A DNA stretch of 64,000 bases from VRUE01 sp963837695 (GCA_963837695.1 CAWINZ010000005.1:806001-870000); one strand, 5' to 3'; positions 1 to 8,486 are shown, numbered from the stretch's first letter. Notes: a model not told the origin generated them from the letters alone. Made by a program: numbers and translations.

Positions 1-2
1 CC

Positions 3-1085
3 GAGCACCTCGCCGGCCACGAGCTGATCGCCGCGGCGGGAAAACCCGGGCCGAACGGCGTCCGCGCGCAGACCCACAACGGCATCTCGGTCGACCTGCG
101 GATCGTCGCCCCGCGGGCCTTCGGCAACCTGCTCCAGCACTTCACCGGCTCGGCGGCGCACAACGTGCAGCTGCGCGAAGAGGCCGTGGCCCGCGGTCTC
201 TCCGTCTCCGAGCACGGGATCACCGAGACCGAGAGCGGCAAGACGACGCTCTGCGAGAGCGAGGAGGCCGTCTACGAGCGGCTCGGCTACGCCTACATCG
301 AGCCGGAGCTGCGCGAGGGACGCGGCGAGCTGAAGGCGGCGCGCGAGGGCAAGCTGCCGGACCTGGTCTCGGTCGGGGACATCCGCGGCGACCTGCACTC
401 GCACACGACCCTCTCCGACGGTCGCAACACGCTGGAGGAGATGGCCGAGGCGGGACGCGAGCGTGGCTACGCCTACATGGCGATCACCGACCACTCGGCC
501 AGCCACGGCTTCGGCGACCACGTCACGGCCGAGCGGCTCTGGCAGCGGGTCGAGGAGATCGCGGCGTGGAACAAGGGCAAACGCGGCTTTCGCCTGCTCG
601 CCGGCTCGGAGGTCAACATCGGCCTCGACGGCGAGCTCGACTACCCCGACGACCTGCTCGACGCGCTCGACTGGATCGTCGCCAGCGTCCACACCTCGTT
701 CTCGATCTCCGGGGGAGCGATGACCGAGCGCGTCCTGACCGCGATCGAGAACCCCGACGTCAACTGCATCGGCCACCTCACCGGTCGCCTGATCGGCCGC
801 CGCGAGCCCTACGACATCGACGTCGAGGCCGTGGTCGAGGCGGCCGCCCGCGCCGGCACGATGCTGGAGATCAACGGCAACCCCAACCGCCGCGACCTCT
901 CCGAGCACCACGCCCGCCTCGCCAAGGATGCCGGCGCCACGATCGTCCTCAACACCGACGCCCACGGCATCGACACGCTCGACAACATGGCCTACGCGGT
1001 AGCCACCGCCCGCCGCGCCTGGCTTACGGCGGCGGACGTGGCCAACACCAGGGGCTGGGGCGAGTTCAAGAAACTGCTGGGCTGA
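3..1085 (+). CDS. polX: DNA polymerase/3'-5' exonuclease PolX, C-terminal part
   Basis: The reading frame is open from the left window edge, so the N-terminus is missing. The visible part begins in the polymerase-beta-like palm (GISVDLRIV, then FTGSAAHNVQLRE). It continues into a PHP phosphoesterase domain with metal-binding motifs DLHSHTTLSDG, ITDHS and a final NTDAH. Bacterial PolX enzymes join a gap-filling family-X polymerase to a PHP nuclease and act in base-excision repair. The order and spacing here fit that family. About 360 residues of an expected 570 or so are visible. No frame disruption is seen. Confidence 0.95.
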   Translation, partial: EHLAGHELIAAAGKPGPNGVRAQTHNGISVDLRIVAPRAFGNLLQHFTGSAAHNVQLREEAVARGLSVSEHGITETESGKTTLCESEEAVYERLGYAYIEPELREGRGELKAAREGKLPDLVSVGDIRGDLHSHTTLSDGRNTLEEMAEAGRERGYAYMAITDHSASHGFGDHVTAERLWQRVEEIAAWNKGKRGFRLLAGSEVNIGLDGELDYPDDLLDALDWIVASVHTSFSISGGAMTERVLTAIENPDVNCIGHLTGRLIGRREPYDIDVEAVVEAAARAGTMLEINGNPNRRDLSEHHARLAKDAGATIVLNTDAHGIDTLDNMAYAVATARRAWLTAADVANTRGWGEFKKLLG

Positions 1086-1153
1086 GAGGCCTGTCGTCTG
1101 TTAGACATTCGTCTGTGCAGACGATAAGCTCCATGAGCCGCGAGAGCGGTGAC

Positions 1154-1224
1154 GCCCCCGCCGGTGGAGGCCGGCTCCCAATCTCGCAATTGGGGAAGAG
1201 AGGGTTCGATTCCCTCTGGGGGCG
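1154..1224 (+). ncRNA. tRNA-like cloverleaf RNA, identity unclear
   Basis: This 71-nt stretch folds by eye into a full cloverleaf. The acceptor stem is 7 bp (1154-1160 with 1217-1223, one G-U). The D arm is CCGG/TGGAGG/CCGG and the anticodon stem is CCCAA/TTGGG. There is a 5-nt variable region and a textbook T arm (GAGGG, loop TTCGATT, CCCTC). It departs from a normal tRNA in three ways: an 8-nt anticodon loop (TCTCGCAA), no position 8-9 linker, and no encoded CCA. The loop could present CTC (Glu) or CGC (Ala), so I do not assign an amino acid. It could be a divergent tRNA, a decayed tRNA, or a tRNA mimic in a longer RNA that ends at the terminator at 1315. Confidence 0.4.
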
Positions 1225-1314
1225 TTATTCTGTCTGCATTGCGATATCGGGGACGCTATGATTGTCGGTGCGAGATTGGGAGCACGGCGTTTGCCGGACT
1301 TCCCCCAATTTGAC

Positions 1315-1346
1315 GAACGGCCCGCTTCGGCGGGCCGTTCGCTTTT
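1315..1346 (+). terminator. Rho-independent terminator
   Basis: A perfect 11-bp stem (GAACGGCCCGC with its complement) is closed by a TTCG tetraloop and followed by GCTTTT on the + strand. No + strand gene ends nearby except polX, 230 bp upstream. The intervening sequence holds the tRNA-like RNA, so this probably ends that transcript. Confidence 0.8.
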
Positions 1347-1861
1347 CAGTGCGCGTGCAGCCGGTCGCTGCGCAGACCTGGCGTTCGCACCAGCTCGACC
1401 GGTTGCAGGGCGGAGTTGGGGACGACGTAGAACTTGACGCCGTCGCGGTGCTCGATGCCGAGCACGGCTGCCTCGCGGGTGCGCATCATCAGCGCGACGA
1501 GCAGGGCGTAGCCGGCGCCGATCGCGGCGACGCCGGGGAAGAGGACGCCGAGGACCCCGGCGGCGATCGCCGTGAGGCCGATCGGCCAGAGGCGCCGGGC
1601 GACGATCCGGCCGGGTGAGTCTTCGGGCAGCGAGGTGGCGGTGCGGGCCCTGGCGAGGGCGTCGTGGACGCCGTCGGCGGCGCGCGCCGGCCGCCCCAGG
1701 TACATGCCGAGGACGAGCGCGATCAGCCACCAGGCGGCGGCGACGAGGACCGTCGTCGTGTCGTTGTCGCGGCCGGCGGCCAGCGCGGCGATCACGCCAA
1801 GGGCGGTCGCCTCGGCGCCGGTCAGGAAGACGGTGGTTCGCAGCAGATCCGTGTAGGGCAT
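1346..1861 (-). CDS. Small membrane protein downstream of otsB
   Basis: This is a 171-residue protein with no family that I recognise. It has about four hydrophobic segments: near residues 12-28, 35-52, 90-108 and 112-125. A soluble tail (HRDGVKFYVVPNSALQP) follows. I chose the ATG at 1861 over an upstream in-frame codon because AGGAG lies 7 nt before it and the upstream start would run into otsB. It begins 8 nt after the otsB stop, so the two are probably co-transcribed. The role is unknown; an envelope protein linked to trehalose metabolism is only a guess from position. Confidence 0.75.
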   Translation of the reverse strand: MPYTDLLRTTVFLTGAEATALGVIAALAAGRDNDTTTVLVAAAWWLIALVLGMYLGRPARAADGVHDALARARTATSLPEDSPGRIVARRLWPIGLTAIAAGVLGVLFPGVAAIGAGYALLVALMMRTREAAVLGIEHRDGVKFYVVPNSALQPVELVRTPGLRSDRLHAH

Positions 1862-1869
1862 CGCCGCTC

Positions 1870-2715
1870 CTACTCTGCCAGTGCGTCGAGAAGCGCCAGC
1901 CATCCGGCGGGTCCGTCGACCGTCATGTCGGCCTCCTCGGCGATCTCCCGCGGGCCCTCGTCGGAGACGACGCCGACGCAGACGGCGGTCTCCAGCTCGC
2001 CACTCTCAGACAACTCGCGCAAGCGCCGGAAGGCGTCGAGGTCGGTGCGGTCGTCGCCGGCGTAGACGGCCGCCGTTACGCCATCGGTGGCCAGCAGTGC
2101 CGCCACCGCCGTGTCCTTGCCGCCACCGCCCGGCGGGCGCAGCTCGAGGACCTTGCGCCCCCAACGCAGCTCCAGACCGGCTCGCCCGGCCTCCGCGGCG
2201 ATCTCGTGCGCTCGCGCGTCTGCCGCTCGGTCGTCCTCGGCGCCACGCCAGTGCAGCGCCTGGATCGGGCCCTTGTCCTCGAGGCGCAGCCCGACCTCAC
2301 TCAGCGCCGCATCCCCCAGCCCGGAGACGAAATCGGCGGCGTCCCTCTCGCGCCCCTGCAGCGATGGGTCCAAGCGCGGCGCCTCCTCGCCGGGCAACAG
2401 CAGCTCGAGGCCGTGGTTCCCCGCGTAGGCGATGCCGTCGACGCCGACCAGCCCTCGCGCCTCCTCGGCCTGCCGACCGGAGACACAGGCGACCAGGCCG
2501 TAGCGCTCGCTCAGCCGCGTGAGCAGCTCGGAGGCCCTGGGTGGTACAGCCGCCTGCTCCGGACGGGGGACGATCGGCGCCAGGGTTCCGTCGACGTCGG
2601 TCAGGATCGCCGCGTGGGCGGGGTCGTCGCGCAGTCGCGCGAGCGGCCCGAGGGCCGGTCCGCGCTCCCCTCTGCCGGATTCGGGAGACACGGCACTAGT
2701 ATCGCGCGATGCCAT
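1870..2715 (-). CDS. otsB: Trehalose-6-phosphate phosphatase
   Basis: This is a HAD-superfamily phosphatase of 281 residues, the usual OtsB length. Motif I is LTDVDGTLAPI (nucleophile Asp near residue 40). The late acidic motif is YAGDDRTDLDAF. The enzyme dephosphorylates trehalose 6-phosphate to trehalose in the cytoplasm. The ATG at 2715 overlaps the first ATG of the divergent + strand gene; a GTG at 2691 that removes eight residues is an alternative. No otsA is in the window, but a TreT-like trehalose glycosyltransferase is encoded at 34.7-36.1 kb. Confidence 0.92.
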   Translation of the reverse strand: MASRDTSAVSPESGRGERGPALGPLARLRDDPAHAAILTDVDGTLAPIVPRPEQAAVPPRASELLTRLSERYGLVACVSGRQAEEARGLVGVDGIAYAGNHGLELLLPGEEAPRLDPSLQGRERDAADFVSGLGDAALSEVGLRLEDKGPIQALHWRGAEDDRAADARAHEIAAEAGRAGLELRWGRKVLELRPPGGGGKDTAVAALLATDGVTAAVYAGDDRTDLDAFRRLRELSESGELETAVCVGVVSDEGPREIAEEADMTVDGPAGWLALLDALAE

Positions 2716-2726
2716 CGGAGCGCCTC

Positions 2727-3074
2727 ATGAAGCTCGCCGCGATCGGCACCTTGGCGGGCATCTTCAGTGGCATCTTCGGCGTCGGCGGCGGCACCGTGAT
2801 CGTGCCGCTGCTGATCTTCTGGTTCGGCTATGGGGAGCGGCTGGCGACCGGGACCAGCCTCGGGGCGATCGTCTTGATCGGCCTGCTCGGCGCCATCGCC
2901 CAGGGTGGCTTCTACGGCAACGTCCACCTCGGCACCGGCCTGCTGCTTGCGATTCCCGCGGTGCTCGGCGTCGTCATGGGCACCGCGATCCAGCAGCGCA
3001 TCCCGCAGCGCGCCGTCTCCCTGCTCTTCGCCGCGTTGCTCGTCGGCGTCGCGATCGAGTTGATCGTCAGATGA
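2727..3074 (+). CDS. TauE/SafE (TSUP) family half-transporter, first subunit
   Basis: This is a 115-residue membrane protein with the TSUP signature FGVGGGTVIVPLL near its N-terminus and three to four transmembrane helices. Full-length TauE/SafE anion exporters have about 250 residues and two such repeats; this gene encodes one. The ATG at 2727 is preferred to the ATG at 2709 because GGAG lies 6 nt upstream of it. The downstream half-transporter overlaps it by ATGA, so the two are translationally coupled and probably form a heterodimer. The substrate is unknown; sulfite or sulfonates are typical of the family. Confidence 0.85.
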   Translation: MKLAAIGTLAGIFSGIFGVGGGTVIVPLLIFWFGYGERLATGTSLGAIVLIGLLGAIAQGGFYGNVHLGTGLLLAIPAVLGVVMGTAIQQRIPQRAVSLLFAALLVGVAIELIVR

Positions 3075-3448
3075 GCACCGACGTGCTCTTCGCCATCCTG
3101 ATCGCCATCGCCGGCGGCCTTGCGGGTGGGCTGGTCGGTGTCGGCGGCGGCGTTCTCTTCGTCCCCGCCCTGACGATCTTCATCGGCCTCTCCCAGGTGG
3201 AGGGTGAGTCGACCTCGCTGCTGATGATCGTCATCGTCGCCCTGGTCGGCGCCGCGCGCCAGAACGCCTACGGCAACCTTCACCTGCGCGACGCCCTGGT
3301 GATCGGCGCCCTCTCCCCACTCGGCGTCGCGATCGGGGTCGTCGTCGCCAACGAGGTTCCCCAGCGCGCGCTCGAACTCAGCTTCGCCGCGTTGGTCCTC
3401 TTCATCGCCTACGGCCTGGCTCGAAGGGCGCTCTCACCTCAGTCCTGA
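3071..3448 (+). CDS. TauE/SafE (TSUP) family half-transporter, second subunit
   Basis: This 125-residue membrane protein starts with ATG inside the ATGA overlap with the preceding gene. It carries the matching repeat motif GVGGGVLFVP and the conserved Gln/Asn-rich turn ARQNAYGNLHLRD, which parallels QGGFYGNVHLG in its partner. Four hydrophobic helices are visible. The two genes together equal one canonical TSUP transporter split at the domain boundary. No disablement is visible in either half. Confidence 0.85.
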   Translation: MSTDVLFAILIAIAGGLAGGLVGVGGGVLFVPALTIFIGLSQVEGESTSLLMIVIVALVGAARQNAYGNLHLRDALVIGALSPLGVAIGVVVANEVPQRALELSFAALVLFIAYGLARRALSPQS

Positions 3449-3481
3449 AGGCTCCGGCGGCCAGAGCGCTACGCTCAGGAC

Positions 3482-4354
3482 GTGGATTCGCTCACCTGGA
3501 ATGGGGATGTTCCCCAGCTTCGCTCTCCCGTCCTCGTCTGCGCCTTCCGAGGTTGGAACGACGCCGCCGGCGCCGCCTCGGCCGCCCTCGGCGCGGTGGC
3601 CGACTCCTTCGACGCCGATCCGATCGCCGAGATCGATCCCGAGGACTACTTCGACTTCCAGGCGACGCGGCCGACGATCGTGCTCTCCGAAGGACAGACG
3701 CGCAGCATCGAGTGGCCGCAGAACGACCTGATCGCGATCCGTATCCCCGGCGCCGACCGCGACCTCGTCCTCTTCGACGGAACCGAGCCCAACCTGCGCT
3801 GGCGCACCTTCTCGGAGACCGTTGCGACCGCCGCCGACACGCTCGGCGTCGAGATGGTGATCACCCTGGGGGCGCTGGTGGCCGAGGTCTCCCACACCCT
3901 GCCGGTGCCGATCACCGGCCTCGCCTCGGACGAGCAGCTGATCGAAGAGCTCGACCTGCAGCGCTCCAGCTACGAGGGCCCGACCGGGATCGTCGGCGTC
4001 GTCCACGACTGCTGCCGGCAGATCGGCATGACCTCCGCCTCGCTGTGGGCGGCGGTGCCTCACTACGTCGCCGCGGTGCCGAACCCGAAGGCGGCGCTGG
4101 CCCTGCTGCGCCGGCTCGAGGGCCTGACGGGGATCGCCGTCGACGCGACCGAGCTGGAGGAGGAAACGGCCAGCTACGAGGAGCAGATCGGCCGCGCCGT
4201 CGCGGCCAACCCGGAAATCGCCGAACTGGTCGAGCGGATCGAGGCCGAGCAGGCCGAGCAGCTAGGCGAGGACAGCGAGGACCTACCCTCAGCCGACACG
4301 ATCGCCCGCGAGTTCCAGCAGTTCCTGCAGCAAAGGCGCGGCGACTCGAGCTGA
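3482..4354 (+). CDS. PAC2 family protein
   Basis: This 290-residue protein starts with GTG. The N-terminal region (RSPVLVCAFRGWNDAAGAAS) and the internal LGALVAEVSHTLPVPITG are typical of the actinobacterial PAC2 (proteasome assembly chaperone 2-like) family. The family resembles archaeal and eukaryotic proteasome assembly factors, and its bacterial role is not settled. The acidic C-terminus (EAEQAEQLGEDSEDLPSAD) is characteristic. The gene converges on the helicase gene; two long palindromic elements lie between them. Confidence 0.88.
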   Translation: MDSLTWNGDVPQLRSPVLVCAFRGWNDAAGAASAALGAVADSFDADPIAEIDPEDYFDFQATRPTIVLSEGQTRSIEWPQNDLIAIRIPGADRDLVLFDGTEPNLRWRTFSETVATAADTLGVEMVITLGALVAEVSHTLPVPITGLASDEQLIEELDLQRSSYEGPTGIVGVVHDCCRQIGMTSASLWAAVPHYVAAVPNPKAALALLRRLEGLTGIAVDATELEEETASYEEQIGRAVAANPEIAELVERIEAEQAEQLGEDSEDLPSADTIAREFQQFLQQRRGDSS

Positions 4355-4376
4355 CACGCACGATCGCCCGTCGCTA

Positions 4377-4520
4377 GAGACCACAATCCCACTCCCGCAG
4401 GAATTGATGTCGCACGCGCTTCGCGCTTAGCGACTGTGTTGGAGCGCGGCGGCGCCGCGCATTTATGAGATTGCATTTCGCCGCTTCGCGACATTCCCGC
4501 GGGAGTGGGATTGTGGTCTC
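4377..4520. repeat. Composite palindromic element, copy 1
   Basis: A perfect 22-bp inverted repeat (4377-4398 with 4499-4520) encloses a roughly 100-nt core that itself can pair (ATGTCGC near 4407 with GCGACAT near 4488). The core is about 85 percent identical by eye to the reverse complement of the core of copy 2, including a 26-nt exact block. The outer arms share no similarity with those of copy 2, yet each pair is exactly self-complementary. It lies between convergent genes, where a bidirectional terminator is expected. Confidence 0.85.
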
Positions 4521-4597
4521 TGCATCCAGCCGGACCCATGGCAGCTCAACTCGCTTTGCAAGCTTGAGAGAGGAGCCCCAGCTCGGTGTCGATAGGA

Positions 4598-4738
4598 AGC
4601 CCGGTCGTCCCCTGGGCGAATGTCGCGAAGCGGCGAAATGCAATCTGTCATCTGCGCGGCGTTAGCCGCGCTCAACCTCAGTCACTAAGCGCGCCCAGCG
4701 CGCGTGCGACATCAATTCGCCCAGGGGACGACCGGGCT
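4598..4738. repeat. Composite palindromic element, copy 2 (inverted relative to copy 1)
   Basis: A perfect 23-bp inverted repeat (4598-4620 with 4716-4738) flanks a core related to copy 1 in opposite orientation. The core begins TGTCGCGAAGCGGCGAAATG and ends GCGTGCGACATCAA. Arm sequence is unrelated to copy 1 (AGCCCGGTCGTCCCCTGGGC here). A conserved core with non-conserved but self-complementary arms suggests insertion into pre-existing hairpins or a mechanism that regenerates the arms. Confidence 0.85.
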
Positions 4739-4755
4739 CCTACTGCTACCGCTGG

Positions 4756-7608
4756 CTAGCTCTCGGCCGCGGGGCAGATCAGCTTGTAGTCGCACCAGCC
4801 GCACACGGTCGGTGAGGGGCGTGGCTCGAAGTCCTGGCCGAGAACGCCCTCGCCGACCTGGAAGACGGTGCGCTCGACCCGCTCGGCGTCGTCGGGCCGG
4901 ACCGGCGCGGCGACCTTGTCGGCGTCGAGCACGTAGTAGTAGCTGCCGGCGTTGGCGTCCAGATCCCAAGCCTCGCCGGCGGCGAGGCGGTAGAGAGAGA
5001 GCTGCAGATCGCTCTCCAGGGCCGCTTCGCTCTTGCGCTCGCCGGTCTTGTAGTCGATCAGCTCGTGACTGCCGTCGGGCAGCCGGTCGACCCGGTCGAC
5101 CCTGCCCCGCACGTGGTGCTCGCCGATGCGGAAGTCGAACTTGCGCTCCAGCCAGACCGGTTCGCCATCGGACTCCTTCTCCCGTTCCCAGTAGAGGCGC
5201 ATCGCCTCACGCGCCCGGTCGCGGAACTGCAGCTCGTCGTCGCTTGAGCCGAAGCCGGTGCGCCGCCAGCCCGTCTCGAACAGACCGATCAGGCGCTGCA
5301 GCCCCTCCTCGCTGCCCTGGTCGTCGCCTTCCTTGTGAAAGCGCTCGAGCACGTTATGGATGAGGATGCCGAAGCGTTGGTTGATCGTCGGCTCCTGGGG
5401 GATGCCGAAGACCCGCCTGAACTTGTACTTCAGCGGGCAGGTCAGGTAGAGGTCGAGGTCGGAGGCAGAGAGGCTGAGCGCACCGTCACCCCGGCGTGGC
5501 AGGAAGGCCTCCAGCGAGGGCTCTTGGCGGGTGGCGATCAGCTTGCGCCGGCCCTCCCGCTCCCGCTCGGAGCCGAGCAGGTAGGCGTCGAGCGAGGAGG
5601 CGTCGAGCTCGGCCTGCTGCTCGGGGGTTGCGACCTGTCGCAGCAATCCGTTGACCGCCTCAATCGCCTCCCCCGTGGCCTCGTCGCCGGGCCGCTGGGC
5701 GAGCGCCGCCAGCTTCAGCAGCTCCAGGTAGCGGGCGATCGCCCGGTTGACGTCGACCGCGGTGTCCAGCCGCGGCTCCGAGAGCTCCCGACCGGCTTTC
5801 CAGGAAGCCGCCAGCATCTCCTCGCGCAGCATCCGGTAGGTCGCGTGCAGGCCCTCGGCGGGGCCAAACAGCTCCTCGGCGTGGGCCTCCTCCTCACCGC
5901 CCGCCTTCGACAGCGCCGCCGCGTAGAAATCGGAGGGACGGCTCTCGCCGTCATCGCCGCGCTCGACCCGGGCGAGGACAAGGCCGGAGCGGGCCGGTCG
6001 CCCGATTCGCTCAGCCCCCACGGCACGCTCCAGACCGAGCACGAAGACGTGCTCGAACTCCATCCCCTTCACGGCCTGGCGCGCGTGGCCCTGGACCGCG
6101 CCAGGGGCGGGCGGCTCGACGACCCCGGCCGGCTCTACCCCTGCGTCGGCGACGGCGCTGAGGTGGCGTACGAAGTCCCGCGTCGAGCCATTGGGTTCGC
6201 GCCGCGCCCACGCAGCCGCCAGCTCAGCGAGGCGTGAGAGGCCGAGAAGCCTCTCGGCGACCTCGGGCTGCGCGGCGAACAATCGCTGCCGGCGCAGGCC
6301 GACGGCCTCGATAAGGCGCCGCACGAAGACATCGGCGCGGCGCTCCTCCAGCGCCGCCGACGCCGTCCCGTAGAGCTTCAGAAAGGACTGGATCCGCTCC
6401 CGTGCCTCAGGCGGGATCTGTGGACTCTCGAGCGCCGCCTCGCAGCCCGAAACCAGGTCGAGCTTGCGGCGGCGGGCGATCGTCGTCAGCCGCGCCAAAT
6501 CGGCCGAACGCAGCTCAACCGGCGGCCGGGTCAATGCCCGCGCCGCCGCCGCTGAGTCCTCAGGATCCGCGAGCACCCGCAACCAGGCGATCGCGTCACG
6601 CACCTCGGGGCGCTGGAACAAGGCTGCCGGCCCGGAGAGATGGAATGGGATGCCACGCTCCTCCATTGCCGCCGCCACAGGGCCGCCGCGGGCGGGGTCA
6701 TCGACCAGCACGCAGATCTCTTCCGGCTTGGCTCCATCCGCCAGCAAGTGCTCTGCCTCTCGCGCCACAGCTTGAGCCTGCGCCCGCTCATTCGTGCAGC
6801 GCCAGAACTTCGTCTCGGGCTTCCGAAAATGCCGATTCAACTCGACCGTAGCCACAAGCGATGAGGAGAACGCCCCCTCCTCGTCGCCTTCAGCATCCAA
6901 GGCATACAGCTGATTCGGGTTGTCCTCGGCCAGTGCCGCGAGAATTGCTCTTTGGGCCGAGGTCGTGTCCTCCAACTCATCGACCATCAGGTACTCGAAG
7001 CGATGGGCGGTCGCGGCCCGTACATCGGCACGCTCGTCGAAAAGCCTGTTGAGGGTCAGGTAGACATCCCCGCGGTCGAGGCTGCAGGTGCCGGCGAGGA
7101 TCCGGTCGTGCGCCGCGATCAGCTCGGCCAACTCGGGATCGGGGGGATCGGAGCCGGCCTTTACCTCATCCACCTTTTCCAGCAGGCTGGTCAACAGGCC
7201 GGCGGGGTTGCCGCGGATCTGCTGGTTCCGGAGCGGGAGCTCGTCGAGGCGGTCGAGCAGCATCGCCAGTCGCTCGGCCGGGCCAAGGACGTCGAAGAAC
7301 GGATCGAGGCCCGCCGCGCTCGAGTGCTCACGCAAGATGCGCTCGCAGAGCTGTTCCCAGGTGCCGATCCAGAGCTCTTCGAGCGGGCGGTCGAGTAGCT
7401 GCTCGATCCGTTCCCGGAGGCGCTGGGCGGTAGCCCGCGTCGACGTGAGCAAGAGGATCCGGTCCGGCGCGGTCCCGTCGGCGACCAAGCTCTCGAAGCG
7501 ACGCGCCAAGACCTCGGTCTTGCCCGTCCCCGCCTCGCCGGTCAGCAGCAGCGGCCCGGAGCGGTGGCGGATCGCGCGCTCCTGGGGCTCGGCGAGGGCC
7601 AGTGCCAT
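4756..7608 (-). CDS. UvrD-like helicase fused to AddB-type Fe-S nuclease
   Basis: This is a 950-residue protein. An SF1 ATPase is marked by Walker A GEAGTGKT (24-31), a Walker B-like VDELED (209-214), NRHFRKP (motif IV-like) and a KGMEFEHVFVLGL segment resembling motif V. The C-terminal ~250 residues form a PD-(D/E)XK nuclease (GRVDRVD, then LIDYKTG). It is framed by cysteines (LTCPLKY, then CGWCDYKLIC) of the kind that bind an Fe-S cluster in AddB. The usual motif VI arginine region (YVALTRAR) is not recognisable. The architecture resembles AddB or AdnA/AdnB recombination nucleases. A partner subunit is not in the window. Confidence 0.88.
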   Translation of the reverse strand: MALALAEPQERAIRHRSGPLLLTGEAGTGKTEVLARRFESLVADGTAPDRILLLTSTRATAQRLRERIEQLLDRPLEELWIGTWEQLCERILREHSSAAGLDPFFDVLGPAERLAMLLDRLDELPLRNQQIRGNPAGLLTSLLEKVDEVKAGSDPPDPELAELIAAHDRILAGTCSLDRGDVYLTLNRLFDERADVRAATAHRFEYLMVDELEDTTSAQRAILAALAEDNPNQLYALDAEGDEEGAFSSSLVATVELNRHFRKPETKFWRCTNERAQAQAVAREAEHLLADGAKPEEICVLVDDPARGGPVAAAMEERGIPFHLSGPAALFQRPEVRDAIAWLRVLADPEDSAAAARALTRPPVELRSADLARLTTIARRRKLDLVSGCEAALESPQIPPEARERIQSFLKLYGTASAALEERRADVFVRRLIEAVGLRRQRLFAAQPEVAERLLGLSRLAELAAAWARREPNGSTRDFVRHLSAVADAGVEPAGVVEPPAPGAVQGHARQAVKGMEFEHVFVLGLERAVGAERIGRPARSGLVLARVERGDDGESRPSDFYAAALSKAGGEEEAHAEELFGPAEGLHATYRMLREEMLAASWKAGRELSEPRLDTAVDVNRAIARYLELLKLAALAQRPGDEATGEAIEAVNGLLRQVATPEQQAELDASSLDAYLLGSEREREGRRKLIATRQEPSLEAFLPRRGDGALSLSASDLDLYLTCPLKYKFRRVFGIPQEPTINQRFGILIHNVLERFHKEGDDQGSEEGLQRLIGLFETGWRRTGFGSSDDELQFRDRAREAMRLYWEREKESDGEPVWLERKFDFRIGEHHVRGRVDRVDRLPDGSHELIDYKTGERKSEAALESDLQLSLYRLAAGEAWDLDANAGSYYYVLDADKVAAPVRPDDAERVERTVFQVGEGVLGQDFEPRPSPTVCGWCDYKLICPAAES

Positions 7609-7661
7609 GATCCAACGCTACCGGGACGGCGAGGCCGAGCGGCCTCCATAGGATGCGTGCG

Positions 7662-8486
7662 ATGGATGTCTTCTCCGCAGATTGGCCGGGAATCTGTCAG
7701 CGCATCGTCGCCGCGCAGCGGCGTCTGTTCGAGCAGACCCCCGGACGGGAGGCCCGCACGGAGTACGAGGGGGTGGGCGAGGGCGGCGACCGCAGCCTCG
7801 TCATCGACCGCCGCTGCGAGGACGTGGTCTTTGCCGAGCTCGAGCAGCTCGCCGGTTCCGGCGCCTCGTTCGTGGCGATCTCCGAGGAGCGAGGAGAGGT
7901 CGCGTTCGGCGAGGGGGGGTCGGCCCGCGTTGTGATCGACCCGATCGACGGCTCGCTCAACGCCCGCCGCACGCTGCCCTCGCACAGCCTCAGCATCGCC
8001 GTGGCGTCGGGTCCCTCGATGGCCGACGTCGAGTTCGGCTACGTCTACGATTTCGGCGCCGGCGAGGCATTCGCGGCCACCGGCGGCGAGGGGGCGACCC
8101 TCGGCGAGGGCCGGATCGAGGTCGCTGACGATGCCGAGAAGCTGGAGCTGCTCGGGGTCGAGTCCGCCGAGCCGGGGCGTCTGCAGCCCGTCGCCGCGGC
8201 GCTCGAGGGAGGGGTTTACCGGTTGCGGGTGATCGGCTCGATCGCGATCACCGCCGCCTACGTCGCCGCCGGGCGGCTGGACGGAATGCTCAGTCTGCGG
8301 CCCTGCCGTTCGGTCGACGCCGCCGCCGCGCAGCTGATCGTCCGCGAGGCGGGCGGCCTGGTCGCCTTTGGGGACCTGGCGCTGAGCGATGCGGACCTCG
8401 GCCTCGACGCCCGGTACCCGATCGCAGCGGCAGCAGGGGAGCGGGGTCTGGCGGTCATCGGTAACGCATCGGGGGGGCTGGTTTAG
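7662..8486 (+). CDS. Inositol monophosphatase family protein
   Basis: This protein of about 274 residues has the Mg-dependent phosphatase signatures: SEERGE (metal-binding Glu pair), DPIDGSLNARR (the DPxDGS catalytic motif) and a late SVDAAAAQLIVREAGG corresponding to the WDxAA region. In the last the usual Trp is replaced by a Ser-Val-Asp context. The substrate could be inositol phosphate, fructose bisphosphate or a nucleotide phosphate. The ATG at 7662 is chosen because GGA lies 9 nt upstream; the ATG at 7653 is in frame. It is divergent from the helicase gene. Confidence 0.88.
   Translation: MDVFSADWPGICQRIVAAQRRLFEQTPGREARTEYEGVGEGGDRSLVIDRRCEDVVFAELEQLAGSGASFVAISEERGEVAFGEGGSARVVIDPIDGSLNARRTLPSHSLSIAVASGPSMADVEFGYVYDFGAGEAFAATGGEGATLGEGRIEVADDAEKLELLGVESAEPGRLQPVAAALEGGVYRLRVIGSIAITAAYVAAGRLDGMLSLRPCRSVDAAAAQLIVREAGGLVAFGDLALSDADLGLDARYPIAAAAGERGLAVIGNASGGLV

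Noticed and set aside
4374..4665. Small ORFs within the palindromic elements (about 60-120 codons)
   Set aside because: They are mirror readings of the inverted repeats, with no ribosome-binding sites or family resemblance.
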